9,987 nucleotides of DNA from JAICLL01 sp035252155 (GTDB lineage: Bacteria > Planctomycetota > Planctomycetia > Pirellulales > JAICIG01): contig DATFDL010000332.1 in the NCBI GenBank assembly GCA_035252155.1, forward strand, positions 1-9,987, in the 5' to 3' direction. The translations under genes and the position numbers were made by a program. Of this stretch, positions 7,117-9,987 are shown in pieces (the first letter of the stretch is position 1; each line of letters begins with the position of its first letter). The notes under the pieces were generated by a model. That model was not told the origin of the DNA. It saw only the letters and a program-made list of their open reading frames with translations, and did no database searches.

Positions 7117-7206
7117 CCCTCTGTGGCCGCTTTCGTGGCGTAGGTGCTTGCTCAAGAACTTGCTGACTTTGATGAGTCGCTGATCCATGCTGGCACCGAT
7201 GTCCAT
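7117..7206 (-). pseudogene. kptA: Remnant 5' end of RNA 2'-phosphotransferase (kptA)
   Basis: Reading the minus strand from an ATG at 7206 or, better, 7188 gives MDQRLIKVSKFLSKHLRHE. This matches the start of KptA/Tpt1 proteins (pattern SKFLS..LRH), which remove the 2'-phosphate left at RNA splice junctions using NAD. Similarity ends near 7132. The frame then runs into the inverted-repeat element and stops at 6970 without any of the later KptA motifs. It begins 7-25 bases after the HAD gene's stop on the same strand, so an intact version would have been in an operon with it. The match is short, about 19 residues, so the call is moderate. Confidence 0.55.
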
Positions 7207-7212
7207 GCTCTG

Positions 7213-7905
7213 TTAGTCACCCGTCGCAAAATCGCGCAAATCGCGCACTACATAATCGGCCGGGGGCGAACCTGTGCCCGCCGGATTGATCCATACCGCC
7301 GAAATGCCGAAGCGTTTCGCTCCCTCAATGTCGTGTACCCAACTGTCGCCGACGAACACCACGTCTTCCTTGCTCACTCCAAAAGGCCGAAATGCGAGAT
7401 CGAACAACACCGGCGACGGCTTCATGCTTTTGTGATCGGAGGAGAAGACGAGCGTTTCGAACAGATCGAGCACTCCCGCTCGCTCCAACTTTTGCAGCCA
7501 GCGGTCTTTCTTGCACCAGATGTTGGCCACGAGGCCCAGCCGGTGCGTTCGCGCCAGCCGCCGCAAAACTGCCGCGTAGGCGTCGGGCACGTGGCCCAGG
7601 TCGTGGATGGAGATGACCTCCTCAATAAGCCTGCGTTCGTTGCTCAAAAGGGCAGGGTGGAGGGAGCGGATTACATCGGCCACCTGCGGGAAGGCGTCGT
7701 ACTTGTTCGGGTCGTCATAGTCGGCTGCCATCGCGTCGTAGGTGTTCCGCACGGCCCGGTCCACTGCTGAGTCGACTAGCTTCGTTCCGCCGAGATGGCG
7801 GTACGTGGCGCCGAAGCACTCGCCCGGACCAAAGCGATCTTGGCCGAACATGAAGGTGCCGTTCAGATCGAGCAAGATCACCTGGAAGCGTTCGAGCAAA
7901 GGCAT
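7213..7905 (-). CDS. HAD-superfamily hydrolase with altered motifs
   Basis: The 230-residue product has the HAD core with a helical cap (about residues 20-100). Motif I is D13-L-N15-G-T, so the nucleophile is present but the usual second aspartate is asparagine. Motif II reads GLVANIW, with A127 where serine or threonine is normal. Motif III is K162 in MKPSP. Motif IV is GD187SWVHD192IEGAK. Motifs III and IV are intact, so the metal and phosphate site may form, but phosphatase chemistry by the standard route is doubtful. The start is the ATG at 7905. An AGGGAG lies only two bases before it, and a TTG two codons later would be better spaced. The stop is followed by the kptA remnant on the same strand. 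Confidence 0.85.
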   Translation of the reverse strand: MPLLERFQVILLDLNGTFMFGQDRFGPGECFGATYRHLGGTKLVDSAVDRAVRNTYDAMAADYDDPNKYDAFPQVADVIRSLHPALLSNERRLIEEVISIHDLGHVPDAYAAVLRRLARTHRLGLVANIWCKKDRWLQKLERAGVLDLFETLVFSSDHKSMKPSPVLFDLAFRPFGVSKEDVVFVGDSWVHDIEGAKRFGISAVWINPAGTGSPPADYVVRDLRDFATGD

Positions 7906-8223
7906 TACTCCCTAACAGTAATGGACTCTGCTCGCGCCGTCAAAACTCGAAAAAACGGCTGTTCGTTAAGCGCCTCTCGTCGCACGATTCACCGACCTTT
8001 CGCGAGAGTACTGCACCCTGAAACGGACACCAGCGCTTCCAAATGGTTCATTCCCCATCATGCCCGCACGCGGGGCATCGAGTGCCGTGAAACTCGGCAA
8101 TCCATGCTGTTGGCATCGGCGCGCTACACCCTCGCAGAGGCCGAGGTCGAGTCGATGTAACTCGCGTGCTGCCAATTGCTTGAGTCTCAGACTCTGACGG
8201 AATGAACGGCACGCCCACGCTGC
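7906..8223. other. Intergenic region without a supported gene
   Basis: Open frames on both strands here show no recognisable domain and no convincing ribosome site. Two small palindromes are visible: ATGCCC/GGGCAT (8060-8065 and 8073-8078, 7-base loop) and GAGTCT-C-AGACTC (8182-8194), the latter about 43 bases before the possible -24 element of the ammonium-transporter gene and possibly an activator site. Promoters for both divergent genes should lie here. Confidence 0.5.
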
Positions 8224-8239
8224 TGGCACACCAATCGCT
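8224..8239 (+). promoter_or_regulatory. Possible sigma-54 promoter of the ammonium-transporter gene
   Basis: TGGCAC (8224-8229), five bases, then TCGCT (8235-8239) matches the sigma-54 form TGGCAC-N5-TTGCW at all but one of the fixed positions, with the required GG-N10-GC spacing. Transcription would start near 8250, about 30 bases before the ATG. Ammonium-transporter genes are often sigma-54/NtrC controlled, which raises the prior. Confidence 0.45.
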
Positions 8240-8280
8240 TTGCGCGGTTGGCAGGTCTGTCCTTCTGGAGCGTTGTTGCC

Positions 8281-9741
8281 ATGCTACGAACTCTCTTCCA
8301 CGGCGGAGCGCTGCGCATCGCGCTCGTCGCCGCGTCGCTCACCCTTGGCTGGGCGGCGCTTGGTTTAGCTCAAGACGAAGCCGCTAGCACCGGCGCCGCA
8401 GAGACGGCTGCCGCTCCCGCCGGCCCGTCGTTGGCCGATCTAAAAGTCGCCGCCGACACCATCTGGGTATTGGTCACGGCGATGCTGGTGTTCTTTATGA
8501 ACCTGGGCTTCGCCTGCGTCGAGTCGGGCTTTTGCCGGCAGAAAAACTGCGTCAACATTCTCTCGAAAAACTTCATTGTCTTCGCGGTGACCACCATCGG
8601 CTTCTGGTTCCTCGGCTTCGGGCTGATGTTCGGCAACGGCACGCCGTACATCGGGCAAGAGGGATTGCTCATGCTCGAAGGCGCAGACAACAGCCCCAAT
8701 ACGGCCGATTATAGCGGCGCCTACCCTGCGTTGAGCTACGCGGGCGTGCCGCTGTGGGCCAAGTTCTTTTTTCAGCTTGTGTTTGCCGGGACCGCCGCGA
8801 CGATCGTATCGGGGGCCGTGGCCGAACGCATCAAGTACCACTCGTTCATTCTGTTCAGCGCCATCATGGCGATGGCCATTTACCCCGTTGTCGGGCATTG
8901 GATCTGGGGCGGCGGTTGGCTGCAGACACGAGGCTTTCTCGATTTCGCCGGATCGACGCAGGTGCATTCGATCGGCGGCTGGGCCGCCTTGGCAGGCATC
9001 CTCTTGCTCGGCCCGCGAATGGGCAAATATGGGGCAGGCGGCAGGATCAACGCCATTCCCGGCCACAACCTGGCGCTCGCCACGATCGGCTGCTTTGTGC
9101 TCTGGTTTGGCTGGTTCGGCTTCAATCCTGGCAGCACCATGGCCGCCGATCCCGCCGTAATCGCCGAGGTGGCGGTAACCACCAACCTGGCCGCGGCCGC
9201 GGCCACACTGACCGCGACGATCACCGCCTGGCTGGTGCTGGGCAAGCCCGATCTGGGCATGACGCTCAATGGCTGTCTGGCCGGGCTCGTGGCCATCACG
9301 GCGCCTTGCGCGTTTGTCTCGGCACAATACTCCGTGTTGATTGGCGCGATCGCCGGCGTGTTGGTGGTGTTAGGCGTGCTCATGTTCGACCGGTTAAAAA
9401 TCGACGATCCCGTGGGCGCCACATCGGTACACCTGCTCAACGGCGTCTTCGGGACGATCTGCGTGGGGCTGTTTGCCGATCCCGAACGGGTCAAGCGCGC
9501 CAACAATCCTCAATCGTCGGCGGGCCTTTTTTGCGGCGGAGGGACCGACCAACTGATCGATCAATTGATCGGGGTGGGCGCGTGCGCGGCTTACGTGTTT
9601 GTGGTGGCGGCCATTGCGTGGGTGCTGCTGAAGGCAACCGTGGGTATCCGAGTTTCGCCGGAAGAAGAGTTGGAAGGCTTGGATCACGGCGAACACGGCA
9701 ACGAGGCGTATCACGGTTTCCAGTTTATTCGCGAGGCATGA
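8281..9741 (+). CDS. amt: Ammonium transporter (Amt family)
   Basis: The 486-residue inner-membrane protein should import ammonium under nitrogen limitation. It begins with a signal peptide (hydrophobic about 10-29, likely cut after A30 in ALGLA-QD). A short Ala/Pro-rich linker and about 11 membrane spans follow. Conserved Amt features are LGFACVESGFCRQKN, FFQLVFAGTAATIVSGAVAER, GHWIWGGGW, and DFAGSTQVHSIGG with D221 and the first pore histidine H229. The second pore histidine is H384 in TSVHLLNGVFG. The cytoplasmic tail GLDHGEHGNEAYHGF is where PII proteins usually bind and gate the channel. The ATG at 8281 is preferred over an in-frame TTG at 8248 because GGAG (8267-8270) precedes it and the signal peptide starts there. 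No glnB/glnK lies within the window, but one could follow downstream. Confidence 0.96.
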   Translation: MLRTLFHGGALRIALVAASLTLGWAALGLAQDEAASTGAAETAAAPAGPSLADLKVAADTIWVLVTAMLVFFMNLGFACVESGFCRQKNCVNILSKNFIVFAVTTIGFWFLGFGLMFGNGTPYIGQEGLLMLEGADNSPNTADYSGAYPALSYAGVPLWAKFFFQLVFAGTAATIVSGAVAERIKYHSFILFSAIMAMAIYPVVGHWIWGGGWLQTRGFLDFAGSTQVHSIGGWAALAGILLLGPRMGKYGAGGRINAIPGHNLALATIGCFVLWFGWFGFNPGSTMAADPAVIAEVAVTTNLAAAAATLTATITAWLVLGKPDLGMTLNGCLAGLVAITAPCAFVSAQYSVLIGAIAGVLVVLGVLMFDRLKIDDPVGATSVHLLNGVFGTICVGLFADPERVKRANNPQSSAGLFCGGGTDQLIDQLIGVGACAAYVFVVAAIAWVLLKATVGIRVSPEEELEGLDHGEHGNEAYHGFQFIREA

Positions 9742-9779
9742 CCGCGGCGGCGACGCACGGTGGCCCTCGACCAAGAGTC

Positions 9780-9800
9780 TCTGGCTTCCGCCAAGCCAGA
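9780..9800 (+). other. Stem-loop between amt and its terminator
   Basis: TCTGGCTT (9780-9787) pairs perfectly with AAGCCAGA (9793-9800) around CCGCC. It stands 38 bases after the amt stop and 12 bases before the terminator hairpin. It has no U-tract. It may protect the 3' end of the transcript or be part of a small 3'-derived RNA. Confidence 0.55.
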
Positions 9801-9812
9801 AGGACGCCCCAT

Positions 9813-9858
9813 GACTTGGGCGATGGCTTCGGCCATTCGCCCAAGTCGGGGGTTTTTT
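9813..9858 (+). terminator. Strong intrinsic terminator after amt
   Basis: GACTTGGGCGATGGC (9813-9827) pairs with GCCATTCGCCCAAGTC (9832-9847), with a single bulged A, around a TTCG tetraloop. It is followed by five G and six T. This is a textbook Rho-independent terminator 72 bases after the amt stop, and it indicates that amt is transcribed apart from whatever follows. Confidence 0.93.
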
Positions 9859-9987
9859 ATGGTAGCCCGGCACTCCGTGACGGGGATTCGCTCGCCAGAG
9901 GCGACCGCAAGCTTCCGCAAGGGCGGGGTGGGCCTGGGCTGCGCAAAATGCGGGATTATCCCGCCCGGGTTTGACTCCGTTTTTGTT
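9859..9987. other. Structured non-coding right edge
   Basis: No gene is seen. Several stems are possible: TCGCC-AGA-GGCGA near 9892-9904, GCGGGAT-T-ATCCCGC at 9950-9964, and a competing pair CCTGGGC (9933-9939) with GCCCGGG (9963-9969), which shares bases with the previous stem. A T-rich run follows at 9980-9984. Mutually exclusive stems before a T-run could mean a regulated leader of the next gene, but I recognise no known riboswitch. Confidence 0.35.

Noticed and set aside
6968..7160. Similar AAGAACTT words on either side of the REPIN-like element (6972-6979 and 7153-7160)
   Set aside because: The shared stretch is too short and not at the element's ends, so it is probably chance rather than a target duplication.
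7966..8229. Minus-strand open frame between the HAD and amt genes
   Set aside because: No recognised domain, no ribosome site, and it overlaps the likely amt promoter; a decayed gene cannot be excluded.
8754..9974. Long 406-residue plus-strand frame overlapping amt
   Set aside because: It lies in another frame of the well-supported transporter gene, is arginine-rich and reads through the terminator.

Overview
The window is GC-rich bacterial DNA with dense gene content. Its style suggests a planctomycete, possibly of the Pirellulales type: long intergenic stretches full of short GC-rich palindromes, GTG/TTG-prone starts, weak Shine-Dalgarno use, a stand-alone ferredoxin/metallo-beta-lactamase fusion, and a HAD gene of the DLNGT type. 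This taxonomic guess is inference; no marker gene in the window proves it.

Layout. Bases 1-447 hold no convincing gene but carry a pair of 27-bp direct repeats and, between them, three copies of a 19-bp word, two of them in inverted orientation. malQ (4-alpha-glucanotransferase, +) runs 448-2325 and converges on a YbhN/UPF0104-type flippase-like membrane protein (-, 2394-3548). A palindromic repeat lies just upstream of that gene. A tRNA-Ala(GGC) with a good sigma-70-type promoter follows (3757-3829, +). Two small minus-strand genes of unknown function lie between the tRNA and a divergent operon. The first ends one base from the tRNA and looks like the N-terminal part of a longer HTH-protein family.

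The operon at 4558-6082 (+) has three overlapping genes: a [4Fe-4S] ferredoxin/MBL fusion, a 59-residue four-cysteine zinc-ribbon protein, and a 160-residue alpha/beta hydrolase. Overlaps of 1 and 4 bases imply translational coupling. It converges on a PhzF-family isomerase (-, 6152-6946). Upstream of phzF is a 122-bp REPIN-like element made of two inverted hairpins with matching ends. It abuts what looks like the 5' stump of a kptA (RNA 2'-phosphotransferase) gene that starts just after a HAD-superfamily gene (-, 7213-7905).

A 375-base gap without a supported gene then leads to an ammonium transporter (+, 8281-9741). That gene has a signal peptide, a possible sigma-54 promoter about 50 bases upstream, and a strong intrinsic terminator (9813-9858). 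The last ~130 bases are structured DNA that could be the leader of the next gene.

I see no CRISPR array, no insertion sequence with a transposase, no phage gene and no defence system. The best candidates for something new are the ferredoxin-MBL / zinc-ribbon / hydrolase operon with its unusual metal site, the REPIN-like element sitting on a gene remnant, and the inverted-repeat cluster at the left edge.
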